In this document: one piece after another, positions 1 through 11,599 of the stretch
Layout of the letters: every line of letters begins with the position of its first letter
Position numbering within the stretch: position 1 is the stretch's first letter
From: Meconema thalassinum
Lineage: Eukaryota > Arthropoda > Insecta > Orthoptera > Tettigoniidae
DNA length: 64,000 bases
Direction of reading: 5' to 3'
Assembly (NCBI GenBank): GCA_946902985.2
Contig: OX336388.2
Span: 1,217,656,609-1,217,720,608 of the forward strand
The notes under the pieces: model-generated
What the model was told of the DNA's origin: nothing
Database searches by the model: none
Seen by the model: only the letters and a program-made list of their open reading frames with translations
Program-made: the position numbers and the translations under genes

Positions 1-3000
1 CGCTGGTCGAGATTGGAAATTTATTATTTGGAATAAAATAATGCCCTAGTATCACGGCGGGGCTGCATGGGGAGTGACCTATTGAAGATAAGAAGAGAAA
101 GGATTACCCCTACAACGAAATGAATGACGTGAAGAATGCACGAGATTTATTTGAGTAATTTAGAAATTACGACCTATGTTATGTCAGAGAAGAAGGAATG
201 ATGCTGGATATATATTTTGTTAATTTTTGGGATGGTTGATAACCCCTTAAAGGAAGATTATAGCATTATATCAAGCGGATATTAGCCATGGCTGGGCCAT
301 GTGACGTCAGAGTACCGACGAGCAGACTATCCTACCCTGAGTGAGGGGAAGCAAGGAGGTCACAAGACTTGCCAGGCGAACAGCAGCGGGGCTGCGTGTA
401 GAGAGAAATCTTATTACTGTACGTTTCGTCTTCAGAACACAATCAACTCTAGAACAGTCGCTAATGTGACAAAATTGACAGTACGGTGAACGCGAGTCGG
501 AAACGGAAGACGAGGTCCCGATGGCAGTGTACTTGTCGAGCGCGACCGGTTACGGGAAACACGCTATTTTATCTTGGAGAATATAGAGCTTGCTTTCAAC
601 CAGTATTTCAATCATGAACTGGGACTTGCGAGTTAAGGCAAGGTAACATTTTACGTCGTGGAAGTAACCAATATAACAGTGAACTTTGTGATACATCTTC
701 ACGCACATCCACTGTTTAACGAAGCCATTTATAACGTTGTGTTACCGGCATGTTGAAAGTCAGGAACATAGCTAATACAGCGGACATCTTGTGACAAGTT
801 GGAGGTCGTGTTATAGGTACTGTAAACCGACATTAACGTTGTTGCGTATTGGACATAGGCATTATAGTAGTCCGAATACTTGTTACATTTTCAAGTTTCA
901 CAATTCCAACGTGCGTGTCTACCAACAGATGAACTTTAATACATTCTCAACATTATGTTCAAAGGCACAGCTGATGTAATTTGTACAGTGAAGCTTAAGC
1001 GACCACGAGGTTTCTTAATTAATACTGGAACATTCGACTAGAACAGTGAAAGTGACTTCACATATTTTCTACAGTAGTTAAGTGAATGACAATTATCATG
1101 ATTTACGAACATTTGCGAATATGCATATCGCATAATATCCATCTACAGAGTGTGTCATACATTTGAACACGCAATATAACATACTTCGTTACATCCACGT
1201 AATTCGACATTTATTAGTGAGGAATTTACTTGTGGATGCCAGTCGATATATTTTGTGGAACTGTGGCGTGCTGTAGCCATGGACATAATGGGGTGCCCAT
1301 TTAAATTGCGATATCCTGTGGATTGTTGGACAGTATCCGAGATGGACATTTCACACAGTGACATGGCGTGCTAGACGTAAGAAGAGGCAGGATGGCAGAA
1401 CGGAGTGACGGGTTCGAGTCCTACCCAGACGAGTGACCATGCCGAGATCTGCTTTGGGACGAGAGGAATGCTGATCCAAGGTACTGGATGAAGAAATCGT
1501 CAATCTTGCGAGAAATTATTCATGAATATCTGGATTACCGTCGATCTTTGAATGAATATTCTTACCGCCTGGAGTATCTTGAAGGTAACGTGAGCGCTTA
1601 TATGAATACACTGATATGAATTAGCATGACGATGGGCACACTGGTATATTTTTAGGAATATTTTTGAAGCATCATCTTTGTATATTTTGAATATCATCCT
1701 GATGAATTCGCTAATACAGGGTGGATTCCATGTGAGATGACAGGGGCATTTCACTGATCTTTGCTATTCACCGACGTTATTGAGCAGGGTATTTGATCAT
1801 CTTTCATAGTGAGTACAGTTTTTTTGATCGAGCATTTAAGATACTCGAAGCCTGCAGCCGGGTTTTTGATAGTTTTTCTTCCATTCTAATGATTGTGTGG
1901 AGTTAGTGACCAGGGATTTTTCTTCTTGTTTGATTGGATCATTTAAGCTATTGAATTTAATTCGCTTTAGCGAAACAGTGTCACTACTATCTGACAGTAT
2001 GATTATTGTTGATTCTAGTCATATGCATTCACTCATCTGAGCCGTCGAAACAGGGCCTTTTGCCTTGAGCAATTGTGTAGTATCTAACCGCTTGACCTGT
2101 TACTAGGGAATTATCATCTGAGGCGTCAAAGCAGGGCCTTTCGCCTAGAGCAATTGTGTAGTGTCTAACAGCTTGACCTGTTACTAGGAAATCATTCTAT
2201 CATCTGAAAGCAATGTGGATTGTGAGCGAATCAAACAATAACTTACAAGTCATGTATTAGTTGATCTGTATCTAGTAAAGTAAAAATAAATGTAAGCAGC
2301 GTCACACTTTGTGATTCTTGTGTGGTAGATCCAATAGTTTTTGTAGCGACATTCTACTTCAGAATACATTAAGTTTAATATACATTAATTTTCTGACGAA
2401 TAAATTTACACCTTGAACAGGGATTTTAAGTGATTGATTCCTTTAAGATGAGTACGTTCGTTTCATAAATCAATCACAGGCAGAAAGGAAACAGCTATGA
2501 TGAATATAGTATTGATCTAACACAGATAGTGTTCTTTTTGAAAACATATTTCAATGATTTTACAGAGCTATGACACTTTGAGATTAATTAAATCTTGGAT
2601 TGGATAATAATTATTTCAGTGATTTACATGTCGTTTAAGAGGTTGTCAAACAAAGTTATAGTGAGCACAGTTCTGATGGGTCAACTTTATTAATGCCTGA
2701 AGGCAGTATTACAGTAAATGTGGATTATTAAAATATGTTGCCTTTAGCTATTTTTTGCCAAGTGTTTGTATAAAGATTGCCAATATTTGTGAGGTTACCA
2801 CTTTAATATATTAATGGTGTAGACTGAAGTTTAGTGAAACCAGTCATATTTTTGATTCATGCTGTGCGCTGAATAGTTGTGATGAATTTATGAATAATTG
2901 ATAGTGTTCAATTGTGATGTTTAATGAAGTGGTTCGTGAAGAATGAATTCAAGTGGTTTGTTAGGAATCCAGTTGATGGCACCCTTTACTTTGTATTATT

Positions 3001-3229
3001 ATTAAATTATACCAGTAAACGACCCAGGGACACTTTGTCTCGTGTTACCCACTGATATTTGTTTTAAATTTCAACTGGATCTCTGACACATTCCTTGTTT
3101 TTTTATTGTTTCGATTCCCTCTGTCCCGGAGCACCTGATATGCGATGCTATGGCAGTTGGGTCATCGCATACAAGGGCGGAACGGGTACAATAATACAAA
3201 AGTGTCTTAGAATATGCACGTCATCATCA
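1..3229. other. unassigned region, no supported gene
   Basis: I see no long reading frame and no recognisable protein similarity here. The stretch is AT-rich with scattered short frames only. It contains an 81-bp tandem duplication at 2033-2195 and, near 1410-1432, a short sequence (GGTTCGAGTCCTACCC) resembling a Pol III B box, which could be a SINE remnant; no convincing A box precedes it. An RTE-like LINE is inserted at the right edge. It could be the decayed non-coding part of an LTR element or ordinary intergenic DNA. Confidence 0.5.
2033..2195. repeat. 81-bp tandem duplication, two copies
   Basis: Two adjacent units (2033-2113 and 2114-about 2195) share most bases, including a stretch beginning TCATCTGAG and ending TTGACCTGTTACTAG. 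A third unit seems to start at about 2200 (TCATCTGAAAG) but breaks off. The units differ at several positions, so the duplication is not recent. Confidence 0.8.
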
Positions 3230-3232
3230 TCA

Positions 3233-4835
3233 TCATGTTTTTGAGTCAAGCGACTGGTCTGCCCCCACAATGAATCTTTTCCACGTTGTTCGGTCTTGTG
3301 CTGTCCTTTTGACCACTTCATAACTTCGTATGCCAGAGCTATTTAGGAAGGATCTTATGAAAGTGTTCCGTGGCCTCCCGCGAGGGCGTTTTCCAGGTAT
3401 TTTGCCTTCTAATATGTCGATCACCAGGCCACCATGTCGTAACCTGTGGCCAAGCCAGGTGGATCTCCTTCTATTGATCTGGCGGATCATTTGCCGTTTT
3501 TCCTTATGTTGGTCATTTTCTCTAACCAGCTGATCTTTTCCATTCGGCGCCAACACCACATCTCAAACGCTTCTAGTCGTTTAATGTCACCTATATTCAT
3601 TGTCCAGGTCTCACTGCAGTACATTGCAACTGGCCATATATAGGACTTAACCAGTTGTTTTCTAAGGCTGAGGGACATCGACTGTTGACAAATTAGATTT
3701 CAACTTCACATCGTAGGTCTTCTGTGAAGATCTGACCAAGGTATTTAAATCGACTGACCTGTTGAACTGGTTCTTTATTTATGGTTATATTCAGTTGGTG
3801 TTGATGCTTACTTATCTCTAGAATCTTGGTCTTCTTAAAATTGATTTTCATTCCGTATTCTGTAGCTGTATCATTTAAACATTGCAGCATGTTTGTTAAT
3901 GTATGCGGATTTACTGCCAGTAATGCCAGATCATCAGCAAATTTAATATTCTGGATAAGTCTTCCACCAACTTTCACTCCTATATTACAACCTTTAAAAG
4001 ACCACTTTGTTATAACTTCAGCGAAGGCAGTCCAGGGGACAGCAAACAACCTTGTCGCACAACATTACTGATCTTAGCGGATTCTGATACGTCATTTCCA
4101 AGCCGAACAACAGCAGTTTGATTTATATACAGATCAAATATTAATCTGATTAATTGATGGGGACATCCTATTTGATTCAAAAGAGGAAACAGCTGACCTT
4201 ATCAAATGCTTTTTCGTAGTCCACAAAGCACACGTAAAGGTTTCTGTTTACGCTTAGCATATTTTCTCCAAGACAACGCAAGGACCCGATAGCATCACGT
4301 GTAGGCATATTCTTTCGAAAACCAAATTGAGAGTTATCTAGATACTGTTCGATGTATATTTCTACCCTTTTCTTCAAAATCTGCAGAAGTATCTTTGATG
4401 CATGAGGGATGAGACTAATGGTCCGATAGTCACTACATTCAACTGGTAGTGATCTTTGGAATTGGAATGATGACGCTGGTATAAAACTCCTGAGGCCATT
4501 TACCTTCTTCGAAGATTCTTACTACCAATTTGAATATCCATTCAAGTGTACTATCCCCATTATTCTTGATTAGTTCAGCAGGGACATTGTCAATGCCTGG
4601 CGTTTTACCCGTGGATATTGATTTTAGAGCTTTATAGAACTCTGATCTAATAATTCTATCTTCTGCAATTGACCTGTCTTCCTCGCCAAGTGTTGGCAAA
4701 ACGAATGGAATTGGTTCTGCGTATAGATCTTCAACATACATCCTCCAGTGTTCCTTCTTGTAATTCAGGCCTGATATAGGCTTCCAATGTGTATCACGGA
4801 GCTGTCTAGTAAGGAATCCTTTTTGTTTCTTACTT
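3233..4835 (-). pseudogene. RTE-a reverse transcriptase and C-terminal region remnant
   Basis: From 5' to 3' on the minus strand: an RT entry segment with GKTPGIDNVPAELIK (about 4600), a FGFRKNMPTRDAI segment and CFVDYEKAFDKV (about 4190-4320), the catalytic FADDLALLA motif (about 3920-3950) and SRFKYLGQIF (about 3740). A C-terminal part follows with YCSETWT, LEAFEMWCWRRM and a WLGHRLRH-type segment, then GKRPRGRPR. This order is that of RTE-type endonuclease-reverse transcriptases. Frames change at about 4430, 4170, 4050 and 3690, so it is dead. Confidence 0.8.
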
Positions 4836-5147
4836 ATAGATAGATAGATTTTATTAATTCCATTTGATCAAATACATGTATACAGTACATTTTTGATATC
4901 GGACACGTCAGAATTTACATCTATAAAATAAAAGTACTAATAGGTATATAATACTATAACTATTTATAACTTATTATAATAACAGATCTTAAGAGATACA
5001 ATCTTAATGGACAACTATTTACACCTTGCTCTATTATCATAATATGGAAACTTAATTCTATAAATACAACAACTTACAGCTAGGTATTACAATTAAAATA
5101 TAATTATAGATTTCATTGCTCCTATACACTAAGATATTCCACTACAG
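4836..5147 (-). mobile_element. 3' fragment of the LINE family also found at 17.5-20.9 kb
   Basis: On the minus strand this matches about 20570-20896 almost base for base, from CTGTAGT(G)GAATA through AATTAATAAAA to the end. It is a 5'-truncated insertion of only about 310 bp. Its tail is a short ATCT/CTAT repeat, while the long copy ends AAAACTATCTAT. It splits the RTE-a frame: YLAYQR lies on one side and KKQKGFLTRQL on the other. Target duplications are not obvious. Confidence 0.85.
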
Positions 5148-5149
5148 CG

Positions 5150-5909
5150 TTGGTAGGCTAAATATGTTCTTCCTTGTTTTTGCAGAAATTCGATTTCTTC
5201 GCATTTTGACTGCCACCACTCCATTTTCTTCTCCCGACAGAGTCGATCTATCTGGTTCTTTGCATTCGGTAGTTATTTCTGCCTACTTCTGAAGAGTCAT
5301 TTTTACATTTTCTTCTTTCATCCATCTTTAAGAGAATGTCCTGTGTGATCCATGGTTTGCGATTCACTCTTTCCACAAATCCCACATACTCTTCAGCAGC
5401 CTTTTCGATGGAGAATTTGGCTATTGGCCATAAATGATCAACAATTTGTGAGTTGCTTGAATATGATGATATGTGGTCATCAGTGGCTTCCTGATATTGC
5501 TTTTTAGTCCGCTCGCTTTTAAATGCTTCAAGATACCACTTCTTTGTTGGTTTTCCCTGAATCCTGCGTTTAAAATTTCAGTGCCGTACTCATTACCAGT
5601 ACAGAATGATCACAACAGATATCAGTGCCCGGATATGCCATGGATTTCTTCACATCATTTCTGTATCTTTCCATGACAAGAATATAGTCAATCTGGTAAC
5701 GTTGATCATCACTTGTTTTTCCAAGTATATCTCCGCCTCTTTGGTGAGGTAAACCAAGTGTTACTTATAACGAACCTCTCTTGTTCACAGAATTCGAAAA
5801 GACGTTGCCCACGTGAAATTCTTCTACCAAGACCATACCCTCCTACTGCGAATCCTTCTCTTCCCTCACCAATCACTGCATTCCAGTCTCCCATTATAAT
5901 AATGCTCAT
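5150..5909 (-). pseudogene. RTE-a endonuclease domain remnant
   Basis: The start of this frame contains GDWNAVIG, the catalytic Asp-Asn motif of the endonuclease/exonuclease/phosphatase (APE-like) family that nicks target DNA in LINEs. Further along, in a shifted frame, are a YQIDYILV segment and a CCDHSVLVM segment, matching the conserved D-Y and SDH-type motifs. The frame is broken by at least one shift near 5705. Upstream endonuclease motifs are missing because the copy is 5'-truncated. Confidence 0.75.
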
Positions 5910-5984
5910 GCAAGTTAAATAATCTCAGTGTTTTTAATATAGTTAATATTCCATTTTCTCATGTGGTATAGCGCACCTCTAGTG

Positions 5985-6690
5985 CCCTAAGTCCTAGGAC
6001 ACCTCATACAAGTCTTTAGCTTTATTGGTTAGCGAGATATTAAAAAGCCGATGACCTACTCGTTTCGGGTCCTTTAGATAAATAAATAAATACTCCGTAC
6101 AAAATCACTTAAAAAGCCCACCATCTTACAAAAGCCGTGTGTGTACATGCATACAAAAAATGTTGATTCTTAATAGTGTAATGCCTTATTCCTGTGATAC
6201 ATACAGAACAAAGTTTACTAAAAAAGATTACCCCCGGGTAAGGGCAGTTTTTATTTTGGGGTGGAAATATGCCGTTTATAGGAAAAGGGTTGTCACACCA
6301 AGACCTATGATACCTCATATGTCCAAATCCGCCCATTGGTTATCAAGATATTAAAAGGCTGATGACCAATTAGTTTTGGGTTCTTTGGTTAAATTTTAAA
6401 AAAGACCTCATCCATAAATAATCATTTAAAAAGTCCACCATCTTACAAAAGCCGCGAGTGCACATGCGTACAAAACAAAACAAAATGTTGATTCATACTA
6501 GTGTAAAGCCTTATTCCTGTAATACATGCAAAGCAAAGTTTACTAGAAAGATTACCCCCAGGTAGGGGCAGTTTTCATTTTGAGGTGGAAATAAGTTCTT
6601 TATAGGAAAGGGGGGGGGGGGCGCCAACCCAAGTAATTTGACACCACGTACAAGTCTCTAGCATTATTTGTTCGCAAGATATATCAAATC
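5985..6690. repeat. tandem repeat, period about 325 bp, two full units and part of a third
   Basis: Blocks recur in order: (A/T)CAAGTCT(T/C)TAGC, GCGAGATATTAAAAAGCCGATGACC, AAAAAG(C/T)CCACCATCTTACAAAAGCC, ATGTTGATTC and GATTACCCCC(G/A)GGTA. The first unit covers about 5990-6305, the second 6305-6640, and a partial third follows after a run of twelve G at about 6608-6620. Units are diverged. The phrase AAAAAGCCCACCATCTT also occurs at about 63866, so the source is dispersed. Confidence 0.75.
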
Positions 6691-6769
6691 TTACATGGCT
6701 GAGGATGTACAGTTGGTGACAAATAAAATGGGTGTAATAGAACCATCACTGTCTCTCTACATAGGTATG

Positions 6770-6980
6770 TGTCAATGAATAGACTTCATCCCTTCCGTGA
6801 AAGGAAGGAGTCGATTGCGTGTCGACAGGTTTTGGTTGCGACCCGCACTCGCGGGAACTTGTAGTCAATTGTTTTTAAATTGTTAAAACTTACGAGAGAA
6901 AGTAAGGACACAAAATAAAGGTTTTAGCAATCGGTAAACGCAACAGCGTTTTATTCACGTTAAAAATACATACAATAACA
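6770..6980 (+). repeat. BEL-1 5' LTR
   Basis: Begins TGTCAATGAATA and ends CAATAACA. It matches 14895-15103 with roughly ten percent differences, so the element is not young. The shared core includes a segment GGTAAACGCAA(C)(A/T)GCGTTTTATT that can form a short hairpin near the end. Confidence 0.85.
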
Positions 6981-7000
6981 TTGGCGCCCAACGGCACGGC
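6981..7000 (+). other. BEL-1 primer-binding site
   Basis: TTGGCGCCCAACGGCACGG directly follows the LTR end. TGGCGCC is the complement of a tRNA CCA end, as used to prime minus-strand synthesis in LTR elements. The tRNA itself is not identified. Confidence 0.75.
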
Positions 7001-7218
7001 CTTCAAAAACCGGATATACAGAAATAACATCGGCAACGAGCCGATATCGCGGCAAGACAGCAATACGCTTCACGGAGACGAACGTCACAAGACGGCAAAT
7101 AGGTTAGAGGGTCGCCCAGACATAAAAATAAAATTAAAAAAAAAACGTTCCTAGAAAACCTTTGATAACCTAAACATAATATAATCCTTCAGAAGCGACT
7201 CATAGCCTCAATTTCGAT

Positions 7219-7660
7219 ATGTCGCAACTTGCGGAATTAAAGCAATCGCGTGACCGAGTAAAAGGCATGTTAACAAGAATAAACAATTCTATTACAGCTG
7301 AAACATCAAAATCGGAGGCTAAGGTTAAAATTTAAAAATGTGATGAAGTATGGAGTGCCTTTGAAGAAGTACAGATCAAAATAGAAGAAACAGAGATCAC
7401 TGATGAATTGGCAGCACAAGAGTTTCAAGAGGAATGTGAAGGAGAGCGGCAGCTGTTCGAATCCATTTATTTCAATGCAGTTACACGTTTGCAAACAATT
7501 ATAGATGAAGCGGAAGAGGTTCAAAGTACTTTACTAGCTCAATTGAATCCAGCTATAAACAGCACCATTCACCAACAAGAAGTAGGCCTACCAACAATTC
7601 ACCCTAAAAGAGTACAGAAATTACCAGAAATCAAATTACCGCAAGCCTGGGGACATAGAC
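7219..7660 (+). pseudogene. BEL-1 gag N-terminal remnant
   Basis: The frame starts at ATG 7219 (MSQLAELKQSRDRVKG), meets a premature TAA at 7333, and continues in the same frame through a helical, Glu-rich segment to KLPEIKLPQ at about 7650. A (K)LP.I.LP motif marks the entry to the main BEL/Pao gag domain. That domain, the zinc knuckles and the start of protease are missing, because the sequence jumps straight to protease end sequence. This is a deletion of well over 1 kb compared with BEL-2 and BEL-3 here. Confidence 0.7.
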
Positions 7661-8328
7661 ATGTTGATTGGTGCGGGACTCTATTGGAAGCTTGTTATTG
7701 GTCGACCCAGAAACGAAGTACAAGGACAACCAGCTCTACAGAACACCCGATTAGGTTGTTGTTGGCGGTGAAGTTTGCGAGAATCAACAAGGATTATCAA
7801 TCACGTGCAAGAAGATCAGCAGCCAAATTAGCAGATCATTTAGAAAGATTTTGGAAGCAAAAAGCAGTTCCGGAAATTCAGCATTACACAAAAGAAGAAA
7901 AATTGTCTGAAAGGCAGTTCACAGGGACTGCTTCGAGAGATTAAACGGGTAGATTCATCATAAGGCTGCAATTAAGACCAGATGTCGTACCTGGAGAGTC
8001 TAAAGGTCATGCACAAAAGAGACTAGAATCATTAATCAAGAGATTAAGCAGACAACCAGAACTCAAGACTGCGTACACAGATTTTCTAAATGCATATCTA
8101 AGGCTAGGGCATATGACTTTGATAGAAGAGCAGAAAAATCAGGAAATGACAAACTCATATTTCATTCCCCATCATGCAGTGGTGAGACCAGACAGCGACA
8201 CTACTAAAGTTAGAGTGGTATTTGACGCCTCAGCAAAAACATCACACGGTACATCACTAAACGACAAGCTCATGATTGGGCCTAATTTACCGAGATACCT
8301 TTTTCATATTTGTGCTTAGATTTCGCAA
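7641..8328 (+). pseudogene. BEL-1 protease end and N-terminal reverse transcriptase remnant
   Basis: In the second frame 7645-7760 encodes GDIDMLIGAGLYWKLVIG, the end of the BEL/Pao aspartic protease region. The first frame then carries RFWKQKAVPEIQHY, a stop at 7942, RFIIRLQLRPDVVPG, GHMTLIEE and the RT block VVFDASAKTSHGTSLND, typical of BEL/Pao. The gene runs to LFHI.LRFR at 8328, where the Helitron begins. An extra G at about 8313 causes a frameshift in this copy. Confidence 0.85.
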
Positions 8329-9690
8329 TCCCTATATCCCTATTCCCTATATATATATATATTATAATTGTGAAAGTCTGTGTGTTAGTTTGTTACCTCT
8401 TGACACTAAAACGGCTGGACGGATTTGGATGAAATTTGAAATGGAGACAGCTTATACCCTTGGATAACATATAGGCTGCCTTTCGTCTGGAAATAAATCA
8501 GTGATCCCGTGGAACGGGCAACATAACTGAAAAGTCACCAAAAATACTCAACTGGGACAAAATATCGAAGTTGCCGCATAAAGACCGGACAAAGCTCATT
8601 TTACGCCCTACGATGCAAGAAACAATACTCGGTCTACATTTTAAGACCCTAACACCAACAGTTACAAAGATATTCCCAGAAAACTATCTTCCCTCTGAAT
8701 TATGAACTAATCCCAAGTCCGTTTCCATGGCAACACTACCTCAAGGTATGACAACCGATTTTCTATATATCTCTGTAGGAGGCAATGCCAATCCGTTGGA
8801 CACGTGTCTGGTTATTCTTTTAAACATTATTTAATATGCTGAGTATCACATCCCCAAATGAAAACACTCGTGAGATATTGGTATTCAATGAAATGCTGGT
8901 TTAACCCCTTAACACCCCTTTAGAACCTGAATATCCAAAAATCCTTCCTTAGTAGACGTTTTCGACAGAACTTTGTGGTGCATGGACAACTATTAGTCAG
9001 AAGACAAGTGCCTCATAAAATACTTCCATATAATTTAGAGACTCCTATATTATTTTAAAAATTAGAAGAGTAATAGTTTGCTAATTCTGCAAAGGATTGA
9101 CAATCGTGTTTAAATAATAATCCCTTTATATATATATTACAATACCTTTTTCATATTTTGCTTAGATTTCGCAATCTATAAATCCCTATTCCCTATATAT
9201 ATATTATAATTGTGAAAGTCTGTGTGTTAGTTTGTTACCTCTTGACACTAAAACGGCTGGACAGATTTGGATGAAATTTGAAATGGAGACAGCTTATACC
9301 CTGGGATAACATATAGGCTGCCTTTCATCCGGAAATAAATCATTGGGCAACATAACTGAAAAGTCACCAAAAATACTCAACCTGGACGAAATATCGAAGT
9401 TGTCGCATAAAGACCGGACAAAGCTCATTTTACGCCCCTCGATACAAGAAACAATTCTCGGTATGCCCTATGGGACACCGAAAACCACATTTTAAGGCCC
9501 TAAAACCAACAGTTTCAAAGATATTCGCAGAAAACTATCTTCGCTCTGATAAACTGAAGAAATAATGGCAAGTCCGTTTCCATGGCAACAGTAGACTGCC
9601 TCAAGGTATGACATCCGATTTTCTGTATGTCCCCGTGGGATGCAATGTCAATCCATTTATTATCTTTTTCAAGATATATATATATAAACA
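8295..9690. repeat. in-place tandem duplication of BEL RT flank plus Helitron 5' end
   Basis: Unit 1 is 8295-9141 and unit 2 starts at 9142. Unit 2 repeats 32 bp of BEL RT sequence (TACCTTTTTCATATTTTGCT onward, 9143-9174) and then the Helitron 5' end, including AAAACGGCTGGAC and AACATATAGGCTGCCTTTC. Because unit 2 carries host RT sequence, the duplication happened after the Helitron landed. Unit 2 lacks the extra G found in unit 1, so it keeps the older, in-frame LFHILLRFR. Unit 2 is cut off by a SINE near 9690. Confidence 0.85.
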
Positions 9691-10017
9691 CAATAAGAAC
9701 AGGGTTGCGCGCCTGCCTCTCATCCGGAGGCCCCGGGTTCGATTCCCGGTTCCGTCAGAGATGTTTGACACTGACGTGAGGGCTGCAACGGGGTGCACTC
9801 AGATTCGTGAGGACAATTGTGTAGTTGTCTGATAGTGAGGCAGCACCCCGGTCACGAAGAACAAGATTAACGGCCGAGGGGACACGATGCACTGACCACG
9901 CGCCACCACAATATCTGCAGGCCAAATGGCTGGGAAGTGGTCGCTGATAGGCCTAGGCCCTTCATGGGCTGTAGTGCCAGGGGTAAACAAAATAGGGAAA
10001 GCCCCTTCTAATACCAC
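9690..10017 (+). mobile_element. tRNA-derived SINE
   Basis: The head has GTTGCGCGCCTGCC followed by a clear Pol III B box, GGTTCGATTCC (about 9737), as in tRNA genes. It continues into a non-tRNA body (GGCAGCACCCCGGTCACGAAG, GGCCTAGGCCCTTCATGGGC). No CCA-competent acceptor stem closes, so it is not a functional tRNA. It is unrelated in sequence to the SINE pair at 24.4 and 61.2 kb. Exact ends and target duplication are unclear. Confidence 0.65.
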
Positions 10018-10239
10018 CTTTAATTTTTAAACACTATAGTACCGGCTACTAAATAAAGGTACTGTAGCGATATAGCTACGTTCAATATCATAAACACTGG
10101 GCTCACTAATCCCGTATAGTCAAGTACAAATATCAGTCTGGTCGTTATTTCAGTAGCAACGAAGCTCTGTGGCGGCTATTGCCGTTTCCGTAACATTTAA
10201 GGCATCTCACCGTCATATACTTCAATGTGCACTTACAAA

Positions 10240-10594
10240 ATTGTGAACCAGTCTATTTTACTGGAAAGAATTTCTACGAGCGAGTATCCCATCCGTCAAA
10301 AACCACACTCACTACCTTTTCCAAAATTTACACAAGACATGATTTTTAAAGCACTCTTCTGTATGTTGAGGTACAGAGATATTCCTCATGGAATGATACA
10401 ATAAAATGTTGGCAAATCTGATTTCAAGGAACTGCCGTTCAGAATAGGCCTTGTGTTAAATCTGCAGAATCTTTTGTTACAGGTTATGCGGCCTATCTTC
10501 GTAACATGGACTTTTTTTCCTTTGACAATGCATCTACACCATGTGCGAGGGCAACGCATTTCCAAGATCTTTAAAGCACAATAATCAGGAAATT
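10240..10594 (+). pseudogene. Helitron replication/helicase protein fragment, middle part
   Basis: Translation of 10300-10440 gives TTLTTFSKIY and, after a stop, STLLYVEVQRYSSWN, matching the conserved Helitron segment that precedes the helicase (TTLTAFF...TLLY.EVP.YY.W). At 10525-10580 LHHVRGQRISKIFK matches the LLLHHVRG...SFEDL block. The frame contains stops and is cut by an RTE-like insertion at about 10595. This is established family similarity recalled by motif, not a database result. Confidence 0.7.
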
Positions 10595-11413
10595 GGAGAA
10601 AAATTTAAAGTGGGAGTGAATATTCAAGAGGAAATAATTTCAACTCGGAGATTTGCTGATGACATCGTCATCTTGGCCAAAACGCCAGAGGATTTGAACG
10701 AGTTTTTGAATGGTATGGACTCCGTCTTGAGGAACGAATTCATGATGAAAATCAATAAATGCAAAACAACATTATTGGAATGCTGCCGAAATAAATCAGA
10801 AACCTCTACGGACATCGAATTGGAAGGTGAAACTCCACGGGATGTAGGAGACTTCTGTTACTTAGGAAGCAAAATATCAAGTGATGGACGAAGTAAAGAG
10901 GATATAAGAAGTAGGTTGGCTCAGGCAAGGAAAGCATTTCTACAGGAAAGGAATCTGTTGGCATCGAATATACATTTAGGTATTAGGAAGTCATTTTTTG
11001 AAAGCTTTTGTCTGTAGCGTGACAGTATAAGGAAGTGAAACTTGGTCTAATGGTGCAGTAGAAAAGAGAAGAATTGAAGCGTTTCAAATGTGGTGATACA
11101 GGAGAATGATGAAGATCTGATGGGTAGATAGGCTAACAAATGAAGAGGTATTAAGACGAGTGGAAGAGGAGAGATGTTTCTGGCAACTGCTAATGAAGAG
11201 AAGAGATAGGTTGGTAGGACACATACTAAGACACCCAGGAATAGCAAGCTTAGTTATGGAAGGAAGGGTCGAGGACAAGGACAAGACCAGGGTTAAGCAG
11301 ATTGCCTCGGATGTAGGGTGTGGTAGCTATGTAGAGATGAAACTATTAGCTCAGGAGAGGGAGACATGGAGGTCTGCATCAAACCAGTTCAAAAACTGAA
11401 GACTCAAACAACA
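10595..11413 (+). mobile_element. RTE-like LINE fragment inside the Helitron (RTE-b)
   Basis: A 5'-truncated copy: it opens directly before the RT catalytic motif RFADDIVILAK (10650), followed by DFCYLGSKISSDGRS, then YGSETW-like, EAFQMWCYRRMMKI and GHILRHPG. It ends with ERETWRSASNQFKN at 11399 and a short ACAACAACAA tail. AATCAGGAA(A)TT flanks both sides (about 10582 and 11414), a likely target duplication. Frames shift at about 11016 and at a TGA at about 11118. Confidence 0.8.
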
Positions 11414-11599
11414 ACAATCAGGAATTTTAATTACTTAGAGAGTCATGTGAGGCAAAGGGGTTGTTGGAGAATTTATATCCCTGGGATGTATCAGTTGAAG
11501 AGACTGCATAATGTACATCAACGGCCAAGGTGAGAGATATGTTGCTATAGGTCTATTAATAGCGATATATTGACGTTCAAATCATCAATAAGTATGGCA

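Larger units (their letters stand above)
3230..5910 (-). mobile_element. RTE-like non-LTR retrotransposon, 5'-truncated (RTE-a)
   Basis: Read on the minus strand, the order is endonuclease end (5909 to 5200), linker, reverse transcriptase (4741 to 3690) and a C-terminal region ending at 3233, followed by a short (ATG)n tail (CATCATCATCATCAT on the plus strand at 3220-3236). EN before RT and a simple-repeat tail are typical of RTE-type LINEs. The copy begins inside the endonuclease, so it is 5'-truncated, and it has several frameshifts. A fragment of another LINE lies within it at 4836-5147, cutting the frame cleanly. No clear target duplication was found. Confidence 0.8.

Noticed and set aside
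1405..1435. SINE or tRNA-like element in the left region
   Set aside because: Only a B-box-like word was found; no A box, tail or duplication.
9710..9760. tRNA gene in the 9.7-kb region
   Set aside because: B box present, but no complete cloverleaf or acceptor stem; a SINE body follows.
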